Below are positions 6,570-15,623 of a DNA stretch of 64,000 nucleotides, piece after piece. Source of the stretch: Paraflavisolibacter caeni (GTDB lineage Bacteria > Bacteroidota > Bacteroidia > Chitinophagales > Chitinophagaceae); NCBI RefSeq assembly GCF_025628885.1, contig NZ_JAOTIF010000003.1, positions 186,001-250,000 of the forward strand, read 5' to 3'. The number at the start of each line of letters is the position of its first letter. The stretch's first letter is position 1. The translations under genes and the position numbers were made by a program. The notes below the pieces were generated by a model that worked only from the letters and a program-made list of their open reading frames with translations, had not been told where the DNA came from and did not search any database.

Positions 6570-7844
6570 ATGGATAATCAGCGCACGGTAGCATTTCATA
6601 CATTGGGTTGCAAACTGAATTTTTCAGAAACTTCTATGCTTTCCAGGAGCTTGGAAGCTCAGGGCTTTTTGAAAAAGGAGTTTGAAGAAGAAGCTGATGT
6701 ATATGTCATCAATACTTGTTCTGTTACAGATAATGCAGACAAGGAGTGTCGCCAGATTGTGCGTCGTATTCAACGAAGAGCGCCCCAGAGTATGGTGGTG
6801 ATAACTGGTTGTTATGCACAGTTAAAACCGAAACAGATCGCTGAAATTCCGGGTGTAAACCTCGTATTGGGCGCAAAAGAGAAGTTTAACTTGGCTGCTC
6901 ACTTAAAAGAATTGACAAAAGGGGACTCTGCCAAGATCTCCAGTTGCGATATCGAAGACGTTACCGGTTTCAATGCTTCTTACTCATTGAACGACCGTAC
7001 AAGAACTTTCTTAAAAGTTCAGGACGGCTGCGATTATAACTGTTCCTTCTGCACCATTCCAATGGCTCGTGGTAAAAGCCGCAGCGACAGTATTGCTAAT
7101 GTATTACGTAATGCCCGGGAACTGGCTCAAAATGGTGTAAAAGAAATTGTGCTAACGGGTGTTAACCTTGGCGATTTTGGAAAAGGTCCTGATGGTGCTA
7201 AAAAAAGTGAAGAATCCTTCTTTAGCCTGATTCAAGAACTGGATACTATTGATGGCATTGATCGTTACCGCATTTCTTCTATTGAGCCGAACTTGCTCTC
7301 AAAAGAGATCATAGAGTTTGTGGCAGGTAGCCAAAAATTTATGCCGCATTTTCATATTCCTTTACAAAGCGGTAGCAATGATATACTGAGCCTGATGCGC
7401 CGCCGTTATAAAAGGGAGTTATATGCCGAAAGGGTAGAGGTGATCAAATCATTAATGCCACATTGCGCAATCGGGGTTGATGTAATTGTTGGCTTCCCTG
7501 GCGAAAGTGACAATCATTTCCAGGAAACCTTCAATTTTTTGCATGACCTGGATATTTCTTACCTCCACGTTTTTACCTATTCAGAAAGAGACAATACCAA
7601 AGCGTTAGAAATAAAACCTGTTGTGCCAGTAAACCTCAGGCATGAACGAAATAAGCAATTGCGCAATCTTAGCTATATGAAGATGCAACACTTCACGGAA
7701 CAGCATGTTGGTCAAACGCGGAAAGTATTATTTGAAGGCAGTGAAAAGAACGGCATGATGGAAGGGTATTCCGATAATTACATCCGGATTAGCACGCCTT
7801 ACAAAGTAGAATGGGCAAATAAAATTGTTGATTGGAAAATTTAA
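6570..7844 (+). CDS. mtaB: tRNA t6A37 methylthiotransferase MtaB
   Basis: A 424-residue radical SAM enzyme that adds a methylthio group to N6-threonylcarbamoyladenosine at position 37 of tRNAs. The N-terminal MTTase domain has its three cluster cysteines C14 (HTLGCKLN), C50 (NTCSVT) and C81 (TGCYAQ). The radical SAM domain shows C154, C158 and C161 in the spaced CDYNCSFC motif; a TRAM-like tail (about 370-424) binds tRNA. Length is normal for the MtaB subgroup. It stands alone downstream of the repeat element and just upstream of two tRNA genes. Confidence 0.95.
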   Translation: MDNQRTVAFHTLGCKLNFSETSMLSRSLEAQGFLKKEFEEEADVYVINTCSVTDNADKECRQIVRRIQRRAPQSMVVITGCYAQLKPKQIAEIPGVNLVLGAKEKFNLAAHLKELTKGDSAKISSCDIEDVTGFNASYSLNDRTRTFLKVQDGCDYNCSFCTIPMARGKSRSDSIANVLRNARELAQNGVKEIVLTGVNLGDFGKGPDGAKKSEESFFSLIQELDTIDGIDRYRISSIEPNLLSKEIIEFVAGSQKFMPHFHIPLQSGSNDILSLMRRRYKRELYAERVEVIKSLMPHCAIGVDVIVGFPGESDNHFQETFNFLHDLDISYLHVFTYSERDNTKALEIKPVVPVNLRHERNKQLRNLSYMKMQHFTEQHVGQTRKVLFEGSEKNGMMEGYSDNYIRISTPYKVEWANKIVDWKI

Positions 7845-7947
7845 TTGAAAAAGTTCAGCAAAAAATTTGAAAGAATAAAAACATCCCTATATTTGCACTC
7901 CCAAAACGGGAATAACGGTTAGAAAATCAGTTCTTTATAAAATATTC

Positions 7948-8022
7948 GGGAGCATAGCTCAGCTGGTTCAGAGCATCTGCCTTACAAGCAGAGGGTCCGC
8001 GGTTCGAATCCGTGTGCTCCCA
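7948..8022 (+). tRNA. tRNA-Val (anticodon TAC), first copy
   Basis: 75 bases forming a full cloverleaf: acceptor GGGAGCA/TGCTCCC, D arm GCTC, anticodon stem TCTGC/GCAGA around CTTACAA (anticodon TAC), T loop TTCGAAT, discriminator A. CCA is not encoded. Identical to the copy at 8067-8141. Confidence 0.97.
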
Positions 8023-8025
8023 CTA

Positions 8026-8047
8026 AATTCAGTTCAAAAACTGAATT
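8026..8047 (+). other. Hairpin between the tandem tRNA-Val genes
   Basis: AATTCAGTT (8026-8034) pairs with AACTGAATT (8039-8047) around a 4-base loop. There is no T run after it, so it looks like a processing spacer in a joint precursor rather than a terminator. Confidence 0.6.
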
Positions 8048-8066
8048 CTACAAGTTCTTAAATAAT

Positions 8067-8141
8067 GGGAGCATAGCTCAGCTGGTTCAGAGCATCTGCC
8101 TTACAAGCAGAGGGTCCGCGGTTCGAATCCGTGTGCTCCCA
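8067..8141 (+). tRNA. tRNA-Val (anticodon TAC), second copy
   Basis: Base-for-base identical to the first copy, 44 bp downstream of it, with the same anticodon TAC read from the CTTACAA loop. The pair is followed at once by a strong terminator, so they probably form one transcription unit. Confidence 0.97.
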
Positions 8142-8144
8142 CAG

Positions 8145-8178
8145 AAAAACCTCAGTGATAAACACACTGAGGTTTTTT
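8145..8178 (+). terminator. Terminator of the tRNA-Val pair
   Basis: Stem AACCTCAGTG/CACTGAGGTT with a short loop and a T run starting 3 bases after the second tRNA. Confidence 0.9.
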
Positions 8179-8217
8179 ATTTTATGCCATTTCCTCAGCT
8201 TCATATATCAAGATTCT

Positions 8218-8225
8218 TAACTTTG
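8218..8225 (+). promoter_or_regulatory. Candidate -7 box (TAACTTTG) for clpS
   Basis: TAnnTTTG match ending 6 bases before the clpS ATG at 8232. As with mtaB, the implied transcript would be nearly leaderless. No good -33 element is seen. Confidence 0.4.
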
Positions 8226-8231
8226 TAACGT

Positions 8232-8528
8232 ATGGCAGGAACAAAGGAGCGCATAAGTCCCTCAGAAGTAGAAGATCTTCTTACCGATATAGAAGCTCCA
8301 TACCAATTAATTGTGTGGAACGACGATGTAAATACTTTCGATTGGGTAATTGAAACCCTAATGGAAGTGTGCGACCATTCTTATGAACAGGCAGAACAGT
8401 GTGCATACATTATTCATTTCAAAGGAAAGTATGCAGTTAAAGAGGGCTCTTTCGACTTTTTAAAACCTATGTGTGATGCAATAACTGAAAGGGGTATTGG
8501 CGCTACCGTAGAAACTGTTCTTGCCTAA
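8232..8528 (+). CDS. clpS: ATP-dependent Clp protease adaptor ClpS
   Basis: A 98-residue cytoplasmic adaptor that binds N-degron substrates and hands them to the Clp AAA+ unfoldase. The family core is clear: PYQLIVWNDDVNTFDWVIETL, with the NDD/hydrophobic-pocket region, then the helix with the conserved H of DHSYEQAEQC and the IIHFKGKYAV strand. Length is normal. It is monocistronic, between the tRNA terminator and a 340-bp gap. No clp ATPase gene is nearby. Confidence 0.94.
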   Translation: MAGTKERISPSEVEDLLTDIEAPYQLIVWNDDVNTFDWVIETLMEVCDHSYEQAEQCAYIIHFKGKYAVKEGSFDFLKPMCDAITERGIGATVETVLA

Positions 8529-8868
8529 AAATGGTATAATTATTTTATATTATAAAATCCAATTGCTACTTCTGAAATACCTAAGCAGTTCTTTACAATT
8601 GCAGACAAAGATCCTATCCTGACAAGTATTATCCTTGTACTTCACCGGAAAATTATCCTGATCGTTTTAAATTTTACATTTAAATATTATCTTTCTGATC
8701 TTAAAAGCGTAAATCTAACCTCTTTACGTTTAGATTTATGTTTTTATAGAACACTGTTTATTTGAATTTATTGCAGAAGTCGCAGTTGTTTTATTGAAAA
8801 TAAATTTAAAAAACAGCATTCTTTTATTCACCCTATTTTAATTATCTACCAAAAGCGCTTTAACCATA
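8529..8868. other. Intergenic region upstream of the PAS kinase
   Basis: AT-rich and gene-free. The only distinct element is an inverted repeat TAAATCTAA (8710-8718) / TTAGATTTA (8730-8738), about 130 bp before the kinase start, which could be an operator or a weak hairpin. Confidence 0.5.
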
Positions 8869-10902
8869 GTGAAAACACCAGGGATGAAGGATGGGAAGAG
8901 CAATAAAGAGTTTAGCTCTATGCAAGATATATTTCAGAAGAAAGCAAAAGTAAACCCCTTGATAAAAAATAATGATCGATATGAAAAGTTAACACTGGCG
9001 ACTTCAGACATTATTTGGGATTGGGATTTGGAAACTGATGAAATTGTTTGGTCTGGAAATTATGCGCATTTATTCGGTTGGCAGTTGCCGGAAGATAATA
9101 AATTAATAGCTGCAGATAGCTTCTCAAGGTTTCACCCCCAGGATTATAAACGTGTATTTAATAAATTAATGGATGTTATCCATGATCCTGCAGAAACAAA
9201 ATGGCAGGATGAATACCGCTATCAAAAAGCAGATGGCAGTTATGCATTCGTGATAGACAGAGGGTATGTTATCAGGGGCCAAAATGGAAAAGCCTGGCGT
9301 ATGGTGGGCGCCATGCAGGATCATTCAGAAAAATATTATCAAACAGAGTTACTTGCACTAGAGCGTAAAATTTTTGAGCTATCCTCTAACCCTGAAATAC
9401 TATTTATAGATATCATACAACAATTCCTGCGAGGTATTGAAGTGATCTACCCTCAAATGTTCACGGCTGTTATATCTATAAATAATGGTACAATTGAACA
9501 ACTAATAGCACCAAATATTCCTGATGAGTTATTGGCCACTTTTTATGGAAGAAAGACCAGTATAGAGGAAAGGTATTGGGAGGATGCTATACGTAAGAAG
9601 CAAATGATCGTTGTAAAAGATATTGCTGCCGATCCTTTATGGGTAAATAATAAGGAGTTGCTCTTGAATTATGGCCTAAAGTCATGTTACGCATTACCTG
9701 TTATTCATAACTTGGGACAGGTAATTGGATGTTTCCTGATCTTTCATAAAGTAAAAGCTTTTGACTTATCAAAAGAGGAGTTCCAGATCATTGAAAGAGC
9801 GGCGAATATATTGAGAATTTTAATGGAAAATCGTCAGTCATTACGTGAGTTGAAAATGACAAATGAGAGGTTCGATGTCATTATGAAAGCTTCCAATGAC
9901 CTTATTTGGGACTGGAACCTCGAAAAAGGCATAGTTTATCGCGATGTAGAAGGTGTGCAAAAGGTTTATGGTATAACCGACGATACAACAATCAGCGATA
10001 TAAACGCCTGGATACAACGCATCCATCCTGATGACCGCTTGAAAGTGCAAAAAACTATTAAATCCATAGTAAAGTCTACAGAGCAGAACTCCTTTGAACT
10101 GGAATACCGGTTTATGCGTGAAGATGGTACTTATGCATTCGTATACGATAGGGGCATATTATTGCGAAATGAAAAGGGCAAGCCGTACCGGATGATTGGC
10201 GCAGCCCACGATATTACTGAGCGCAAAAGGCTGGAAAGAGAGTTGATTAATAAGGAACTTGAAAAACAAAGAGCCATCAACCAGGCTACTATTGATACGC
10301 AGGAGCAGGAGCGGACCGAGATAGGAAAGGAACTGCATGACAATGTGAACCAGGTTCTTACTACCACAAAACTTTATCTGGAACTGGCTTCAAGCAATCC
10401 GGAAATGAAAGACCAGTTAATAGAAAAGTCAATCAAAAATGTCATTTATGTTATCAATGAGATCCGGCAGCTTTCCCGCTCATTGATGAACCCGAGTTTA
10501 GGTGATTTAGGATTAATCGACGCTTTGAGGGATTTGGCCGAAAATATTCACTTTACAAAAAAACTTCACTTAAATTTAGATTTAAATGAGGAAGTTGATT
10601 CAAATTTAAATGAAAACCAAAAAGTAATGCTCTTCCGTATCGCTCAGGAGATTTTGAATAATACCATTAAGCACGCTCAGGCTACAACTGTTGACATGAA
10701 ATTGGATCAATTAAATGATCAGGTAGTGCTGATGATCAAAGACGACGGGAAAGGATTTGATATTTCGAAAGTAAAAAAAGGTTCAGGGCTGAAAAATATC
10801 CAAAACAGGGTATATTTAGCCGGTGGAAACTTAGAAATTCACAGTAAGCCTGGAAAAGGTAGTACTACAATCGTAAAATGTCCTATAAAAACTCATTTGT
10901 AA
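8869..10902 (+). CDS. PAS-GAF-PAS sensor histidine kinase, NarX/DesK-type
   Basis: A 677-residue soluble kinase with no membrane segment. Domains in order: PAS fold with PAC (about 40-165), GAF-like domain (about 180-325), second PAS with PAC (about 335-455), HisKA_3 dimerisation domain with the phospho-acceptor H490 in GKELHDNVNQ, and HATPase_c with DDGKGFD and GSGLKNIQNRV. The two PAS domains are similar to each other (DIIWDWDLE and DLIWDWNLE). It ends 10 bp before a NarL-type regulator, its likely partner. The start is GTG 8869; an ATG at 8884 is equally possible. The signal is unknown. Confidence 0.9.
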   Translation: MKTPGMKDGKSNKEFSSMQDIFQKKAKVNPLIKNNDRYEKLTLATSDIIWDWDLETDEIVWSGNYAHLFGWQLPEDNKLIAADSFSRFHPQDYKRVFNKLMDVIHDPAETKWQDEYRYQKADGSYAFVIDRGYVIRGQNGKAWRMVGAMQDHSEKYYQTELLALERKIFELSSNPEILFIDIIQQFLRGIEVIYPQMFTAVISINNGTIEQLIAPNIPDELLATFYGRKTSIEERYWEDAIRKKQMIVVKDIAADPLWVNNKELLLNYGLKSCYALPVIHNLGQVIGCFLIFHKVKAFDLSKEEFQIIERAANILRILMENRQSLRELKMTNERFDVIMKASNDLIWDWNLEKGIVYRDVEGVQKVYGITDDTTISDINAWIQRIHPDDRLKVQKTIKSIVKSTEQNSFELEYRFMREDGTYAFVYDRGILLRNEKGKPYRMIGAAHDITERKRLERELINKELEKQRAINQATIDTQEQERTEIGKELHDNVNQVLTTTKLYLELASSNPEMKDQLIEKSIKNVIYVINEIRQLSRSLMNPSLGDLGLIDALRDLAENIHFTKKLHLNLDLNEEVDSNLNENQKVMLFRIAQEILNNTIKHAQATTVDMKLDQLNDQVVLMIKDDGKGFDISKVKKGSGLKNIQNRVYLAGGNLEIHSKPGKGSTTIVKCPIKTHL

Positions 10903-10912
10903 CCTAAGAACT

Positions 10913-11560
10913 ATGGAAAAAATCACAATTCTTATTGCTGACGATCACACCCTTGTAAGAGAAACCTGGAGTTTTATTTTAAACACCGATCCTCGTTTTA
11001 GCGTAGTTGCCGAAAGCGGTAGCGGCGAAGAAGCCGTGGAGCTGGCAAATAAACTGCGGCCTCACATTGTTATTATGGATATCAACTTGCCCGGAATGAA
11101 TGGTATCGAGGCTACTCAGTTGATTCGCAAATACTCTCCTGGAAGTAAAGTCCTGGGTGTATCTCTCCATACTCAACCTACATATGCCCGTAAAATGATC
11201 CAAAAAGGGGCTATGGGATATGTAACCAAAAATTCTTCCCGCGAAGAAATGTTTAAGGCACTTATGGAAATTCATAATGGCCGCAAGTACATCTGCGATG
11301 AAATCAAGAACATCTTATCTGAGCAGGTAATTAGCGGTGAAGATGCTCAAACAGGCCTGAATGCATTGTCTCAACGCGAAATTGAAATTATTGCTTACAT
11401 CAAAAAAGGGTTCTCTTCTAAAGAAATAGCCGATGCCCTGCATATTTCAGTAAAAACCGTCGAAGTACACCGTTACAATATTTTAAAGAAGCTGAATCTG
11501 AAAAATGCTGCAGCACTTGTCAATTTTATTAACAATAGTCAATTGGACTTTGAAAGTTAA
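10913..11560 (+). CDS. NarL/LuxR-family response regulator
   Basis: A 215-residue regulator. The receiver domain (1-120) has the acidic pair D10/D11, phospho-acceptor D56 in IVIMDINLPG and the conserved K in YVTKNSS. The LuxR-type HTH (about 148-205) shows LSQREIEIIAYIKKGFSSKEIA and SVKTVEVHRYNILKKL. It sits 10 bp after the PAS kinase and is most likely its DNA-binding output. A strong hairpin follows at 11566-11608. A decayed paralogue lies directly downstream. Confidence 0.95.
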   Translation: MEKITILIADDHTLVRETWSFILNTDPRFSVVAESGSGEEAVELANKLRPHIVIMDINLPGMNGIEATQLIRKYSPGSKVLGVSLHTQPTYARKMIQKGAMGYVTKNSSREEMFKALMEIHNGRKYICDEIKNILSEQVISGEDAQTGLNALSQREIEIIAYIKKGFSSKEIADALHISVKTVEVHRYNILKKLNLKNAAALVNFINNSQLDFES

Positions 11561-11565
11561 TATAC

Positions 11566-11608
11566 AAAACAGTATTTTCACTATATAACATCGTGAAAAT
11601 ACTGTTTT
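11566..11608 (+). terminator. Terminator-like hairpin after the NarL-type regulator
   Basis: AACAGTATTTTCAC pairs perfectly with GTGAAAATACTGTT across an 11-base loop, followed by TTATCTTTT. Confidence 0.8.
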
Positions 11609-11626
11609 ATCTTTTGTAACTGCATT

Positions 11627-11920
11627 GAAGCTGCGGTTCCATTAAATCCCGATATCATGTTAATGGATATCAACATGCACCCCATGAATGGATTTGAAGC
11701 TACCTCCGAAGTACTAAAAGTGAATCCCCAAATAAAGATCATAGGAGTATCAGTGAATAACTAGGTTTCCTATGTTCGCAATATACTTGATGCCGGAGCA
11801 AGGGGATATGTCACTAAAAATTCCAGCCGCGAGGAAATGATTAAAGCAATCAAGTTAGTATATGAGGGGCAAATTTATATCTGCGAAGAAATTAGAGGAA
11901 AAGTGGCAGATAATATATAA
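11627..11920 (+). pseudogene. Decayed NarL-type response regulator receiver fragment
   Basis: Conceptual translation gives the second half of a receiver domain: PDIMLMDINMHPMNGFEA, then an in-frame TAG (11762-11764), then DAGARGYVTKNSSREEMIKA and YICEEI before a TAA at 11918-11920. It aligns well with the intact neighbour at 10913-11560 (shared MDIN, GYVTKNSSREEM, YIC.E). The N-terminal third of the receiver and the whole HTH are missing. It looks like a tandem duplicate that has decayed. A readthrough gene is unlikely because both ends are gone. Confidence 0.8.
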
Positions 11921-11939
11921 TTAAATCTATAGACTCTAG

Positions 11940-11976
11940 AAGGTGTGCAATTGACTAACTTTGCACACCTTTTTAT
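11940..11976 (+). terminator. Hairpin with T run just before valS
   Basis: AAGGTGTGCAA (11940-11950) pairs with TTGCACACCTT (11961-11971), followed by TTT. It probably ends transcription from the regulator region. Its right side overlaps a TAACTTTG box (11956-11963) that could be the -7 element of valS, so terminator and promoter may be interleaved. Confidence 0.8.
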
Positions 11977-11986
11977 TTAATACAGC

Positions 11987-14710
11987 ATGAGCAATACACT
12001 CCCTAAGAATTTTGAACCGCAGCAGGTTGAAGAAAAATGGTACAAGCATTGGACCGAACAAGGTTATTTCAACAGTACTCCCGATGACCGTAAACCATTT
12101 ACAGTTGTCATTCCTCCACCAAATGTTACCGGCGTATTGCACATGGGCCATACGCTCAACGAGACTGTGCAGGATGTATTGGTCCGCAAGGCTCGTATGA
12201 GTGGTTTTAATGCGTGCTGGGTTCCCGGCAGCGACCACGCTTCTATCGCTACTGAAGCTAAAGTGGTGCAATTGCTTGAAAAAGAAAAAGGTATCAAAAA
12301 ACAAGACCTTTCCAGGGAAGAGTTTTTGAAACATGCCTTTGAGTGGAAAGATAAATACGGTGGCATCATCAACCATCAGATCAAGAAGTTGGGTTGCAGC
12401 GTTGACTGGAATCGTGTCACCTTTACCATGGATGATCACTACTACCAAGCCGTAATTAAGGTATTTATTGACCTCTATAATAAGGGGCTCATCTACCGTG
12501 GTGCCCGTATGATCAACTGGGATCCCCAAGCCAAAACAGCTCTGAGTGATGAGGAAGTTGAATACAAGGATATCCAGGGTAAATTGTACTATGTTCGATA
12601 CAAGGTTGCTAATGGAGCCGGCGATGAAAGTATATTGATTGCTACCCAGCGTCCTGAAACCATCATGGGTGATACTGCAGTTTGTGTCAACCCTAACGAT
12701 GAACGCTACCAGCATCTTAAGGGTAAAAAGGTAATTGTGCCACTTGTTAACCGCGAGGTTCCGGTAATATTTGATGAATATGTAGATCCTTCTTTTGGAA
12801 CAGGTGCTCTGAAGGTAACACCTGCTCATGATATTAATGACTATAATCTTGGTTTGAAGCATAACCTGCCTGCAATTGATACTCTGAACGAAGATGGTAC
12901 GCTCAGTGCCGCTGCCCAGGTATTTGTTGGTATGGATCGTTTTGAAGCCAGGAAAAAGGCGGTTGAGCAATTAAAAGCAGAAGGCCTGCTGATGAAAGAA
13001 GAAGAATATCAAACCCGTCTTGGTTTTTCTCAAAGGACCAATGCAGTTGTTGAGCCTCGCATTTCCACTCAATGGTTTGTGAAGATGAGGGAAATGGCAG
13101 ATGACGCTTTAAATGCCGTAACGAGTGGAGACGTTAAGATCCACCCGGAAGAACGCTTCCTCGCAACCTATAAATACTGGCTGGAAAATGTAAAGGATTG
13201 GTGTATCAGCCGTCAATTGTGGTGGGGACAGAGAATTCCTGCCTGGTATTTACCCGATGGTACATTTGTAGTTGCTGCAACGAGAGAAGAAGCATTTCAA
13301 GAATTTCAGAACCAGTGGGCTAAGGCAGGCAATCAATCCAATAGTACAGCAAATGATCATTCACCTTTTACTATCGACGACCTTACCCAGGATGAAGATG
13401 TGCTTGACACCTGGTTCTCTTCCTGGTTGTGGCCTATCGAAGTATTCAATGGTATCTCTCAGCCTAACAATCCTGATATCAATTATTACTATCCAACTTC
13501 TGTATTGGTAACCGGGCAGGATATTATTTTCTTCTGGGTAGCTAGGATGATCATGGCTGGCATGGAATACATGAAGGAGAAACCCTTTGAATATGTGTAT
13601 TTCACTGGTATGGTGCGTGACAAGCAGGGCAGAAAGATGAGTAAAAGCCTGGGTAACTCACCTGACTTGCTGGAATTGATTGATCGTTTCGGAGCGGATG
13701 CAGTAAGGTTTGGTATCATGATCTCTGCGCCGGCGGGTAATGATCTGTTATTCGATGATAGCAGTTGCGAGCAAGGCAAGTTCTTTAACAATAAGATTTG
13801 GAATGCCTTGAAACTCTTAAAAATGTGGGAGACTAATGGCATTGCCTCTTATGACAGGAGCAAAGAGGGTTTTGAAAAAGCAACCTTTGCTGCTACCTGG
13901 TTCCAGGCAAGGTTAAACCAGGTAAAGAATGAAGTAGAGGCCCTGTATAAGGAGTTCAAGTTAAGCGAGGCGCTCAAAACCATTTACTCTCTTATTTGGG
14001 ATGACTTCTGCAGTTGGTATCTCGAATGGGTTAAACCTCCTTTTGGGCAGCCCATCGATCAACATTTGTACAACAGTACATTAGACTATTTTGAGCAACT
14101 GATGCAGCTGTTACATCCGTTCATGCCTTTTGTAACTGAAGAAATCTATCATCACCTGCGCGATAGGGAGAATGGTAATGATTTAGCAATTAGCCAGTTT
14201 GGGGATTTAGGGGAACAACAAGCTGTAGTATCAAGCTTGCAGGATAATGTAGTATTGCTTTTGGGTAATAGCCTAAAAGATGCCATTACAGCCATCAGGG
14301 ATGTTCGGAATAAGAACAATATGAAGCCTAAGGATGCGATCAAACTTTATATACAATCTGACAATCAAAAAGGATATGAATTGGTTGCTGATATATTGGC
14401 CAAGCAGGTCAATGCTGATGAGGTGAATTTTGTTGCAGATGCAGTTGCAGGTTGCATTACAACTGTTGTTGGTAAGGATAAGTTTTATATACAATCAGAG
14501 GTTGCGGTTGATGCTAACGTACAAAAGGATCAGTTGTTAAAGGAATTGGAATATCAGAAGGGCTTTCTGGAAGCGGTAAACAAGAAACTTTCTAATGAAC
14601 GGTTTGTACAAAATGCAAAGCCTGAGATTGTAGAAAATGAACGCAAGAAACAAAATGATGCAGCGCAAAAGATCAAGGCTATAGAGGAAAGTTTGGCCAC
14701 TTTGGGGTAA
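11987..14710 (+). CDS. valS: Valyl-tRNA synthetase
   Basis: A 907-residue class I synthetase that charges tRNA-Val and edits misactivated threonine. The HIGH signature is HMGH at residues 52-55 after PPPNVTGVL; KMSKS is at 550-554 in GRKMSKSLGNSPD. The CP1 editing domain with TQRPETIMGDTAV is intact, and the C-terminal coiled-coil tRNA arm (about 840-907) is present. A short unusual stretch (about residues 446-463, containing NDHSPFTIDD) is inserted just before the conserved QDEDVLDTWFSS. Monocistronic between two terminators. Confidence 0.97.
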   Translation: MSNTLPKNFEPQQVEEKWYKHWTEQGYFNSTPDDRKPFTVVIPPPNVTGVLHMGHTLNETVQDVLVRKARMSGFNACWVPGSDHASIATEAKVVQLLEKEKGIKKQDLSREEFLKHAFEWKDKYGGIINHQIKKLGCSVDWNRVTFTMDDHYYQAVIKVFIDLYNKGLIYRGARMINWDPQAKTALSDEEVEYKDIQGKLYYVRYKVANGAGDESILIATQRPETIMGDTAVCVNPNDERYQHLKGKKVIVPLVNREVPVIFDEYVDPSFGTGALKVTPAHDINDYNLGLKHNLPAIDTLNEDGTLSAAAQVFVGMDRFEARKKAVEQLKAEGLLMKEEEYQTRLGFSQRTNAVVEPRISTQWFVKMREMADDALNAVTSGDVKIHPEERFLATYKYWLENVKDWCISRQLWWGQRIPAWYLPDGTFVVAATREEAFQEFQNQWAKAGNQSNSTANDHSPFTIDDLTQDEDVLDTWFSSWLWPIEVFNGISQPNNPDINYYYPTSVLVTGQDIIFFWVARMIMAGMEYMKEKPFEYVYFTGMVRDKQGRKMSKSLGNSPDLLELIDRFGADAVRFGIMISAPAGNDLLFDDSSCEQGKFFNNKIWNALKLLKMWETNGIASYDRSKEGFEKATFAATWFQARLNQVKNEVEALYKEFKLSEALKTIYSLIWDDFCSWYLEWVKPPFGQPIDQHLYNSTLDYFEQLMQLLHPFMPFVTEEIYHHLRDRENGNDLAISQFGDLGEQQAVVSSLQDNVVLLLGNSLKDAITAIRDVRNKNNMKPKDAIKLYIQSDNQKGYELVADILAKQVNADEVNFVADAVAGCITTVVGKDKFYIQSEVAVDANVQKDQLLKELEYQKGFLEAVNKKLSNERFVQNAKPEIVENERKKQNDAAQKIKAIEESLATLG

Positions 14711-14748
14711 GAACTGTTCGTCCTATTCTTTTGCTAAAAATATAGCTT

Positions 14749-14779
14749 ACGCCTTCGCAATTTCTGCGAAGGCGTTTTC
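14749..14779 (+). terminator. Terminator after valS
   Basis: Perfect 11-bp stem ACGCCTTCGCA/TGCGAAGGCGT with a 5-base loop, followed by TTTCTTT. The next gene starts only 9 bases later, so its promoter must overlap. Confidence 0.85.
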
Positions 14780-14787
14780 TTTGCACT

Positions 14788-15252
14788 ATGCCAGAGGCAA
14801 AGCCTATAATAAATAAAGAGCAACTCAAGGTCTTCAAGCAGTATTTGCAAAAGGCGGATAAAAACAAAGTGCTCCGCCAATTGCCAGACTTGCATGAAGA
14901 GGCCATGGAGAAAGTGGATTGCCTGCAATGTGCTGCCTGCTGTAAGAATTACTCGCCCCGTTTCAAAACGCCTGATGTAAAACGCATTAGTAAGCATTTA
15001 AGAATGCGTGAAAGCGAGTTTATTGATACTTATCTTAGGGTAGATGAGGACGGTGACTTTGTAGTCAAAGCTTCTCCTTGTCCTTTTTTAGGTTCTGATA
15101 ATTTCTGTTCTATTTATGATGTGCGGCCTTCTGATTGTGCCCGTTTTCCTTATACAGATGAAGATGTTTTATTAAAGCGCCAGGCTTTAACCTTAAAAAA
15201 TGCAACTTTCTGTCCCATCGTATTTCATGTATTGAGCCGCCTTTCAGTTTAG
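14788..15252 (+). CDS. YkgJ-family cysteine cluster protein
   Basis: A 154-residue protein of the YkgJ/UPF0153 family, proposed to bind a metal or Fe-S cluster through conserved cysteines; molecular role unknown. The cysteine pattern is clear: CLQCAACC near residue 47, CPFL near 93, FCSIYDVRPSDCARFP near 105, and a final C near 145. Length and spacing are typical. It is followed after 44 bp by a DUF4242 protein on the same strand. Confidence 0.9.
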   Translation: MPEAKPIINKEQLKVFKQYLQKADKNKVLRQLPDLHEEAMEKVDCLQCAACCKNYSPRFKTPDVKRISKHLRMRESEFIDTYLRVDEDGDFVVKASPCPFLGSDNFCSIYDVRPSDCARFPYTDEDVLLKRQALTLKNATFCPIVFHVLSRLSV

Positions 15253-15296
15253 AATTGGGGGATTTTTTTGTTACATTTAATATTAAAACCCCTTTT

Positions 15297-15569
15297 ATGC
15301 CACGCTACATTATTGAAAGAGAATTGCCAGGTGCTGGCAATTTGTCACACGATGAACTCCGCGCAATTTCACAGAAATCCTGCAGTGTTTTGGATGAATT
15401 AGGTCCAAAGATTCAATGGGTGGATAGTTATGTTACAGAGAATAAAATCTACTGTATTTATAACGCTCCTAACAAAGAAATTATTGAAGAGCATGCCAAA
15501 AGAGGAGGTTTCCCTGCCAATAGAATTGAGGAAGTGAAAAATATGATTAATCCTGTAACGGCGGAGTGA
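15297..15569 (+). CDS. DUF4242 family protein
   Basis: A 90-residue protein beginning MPRYIIERELPGAGNL, the usual DUF4242 start (the family includes the Streptomyces nickel-binding protein SCO4226, a ferredoxin-like alpha/beta fold). I chose the ATG at 15297; an in-frame start at 15255 would add 14 poorly conserved residues. Conserved parts include WVDSYVTENKIYCIY and the C-terminal AKRGGFPANRI. No signal peptide. A terminator follows. Function in this organism is unknown. Confidence 0.85.
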   Translation: MPRYIIERELPGAGNLSHDELRAISQKSCSVLDELGPKIQWVDSYVTENKIYCIYNAPNKEIIEEHAKRGGFPANRIEEVKNMINPVTAE

Positions 15570-15623
15570 GTTAGCTATTCAATTCATCGTAAGATTGCAG
15601 CTAATGGGCATTCTATGTCATCT

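Noticed and set aside
11936-12970. Long minus-strand open frame (344 codons) inside valS
   Set aside because: It is antisense to the well-conserved valS, has no recognisable domain, and its composition follows from the valS codons.
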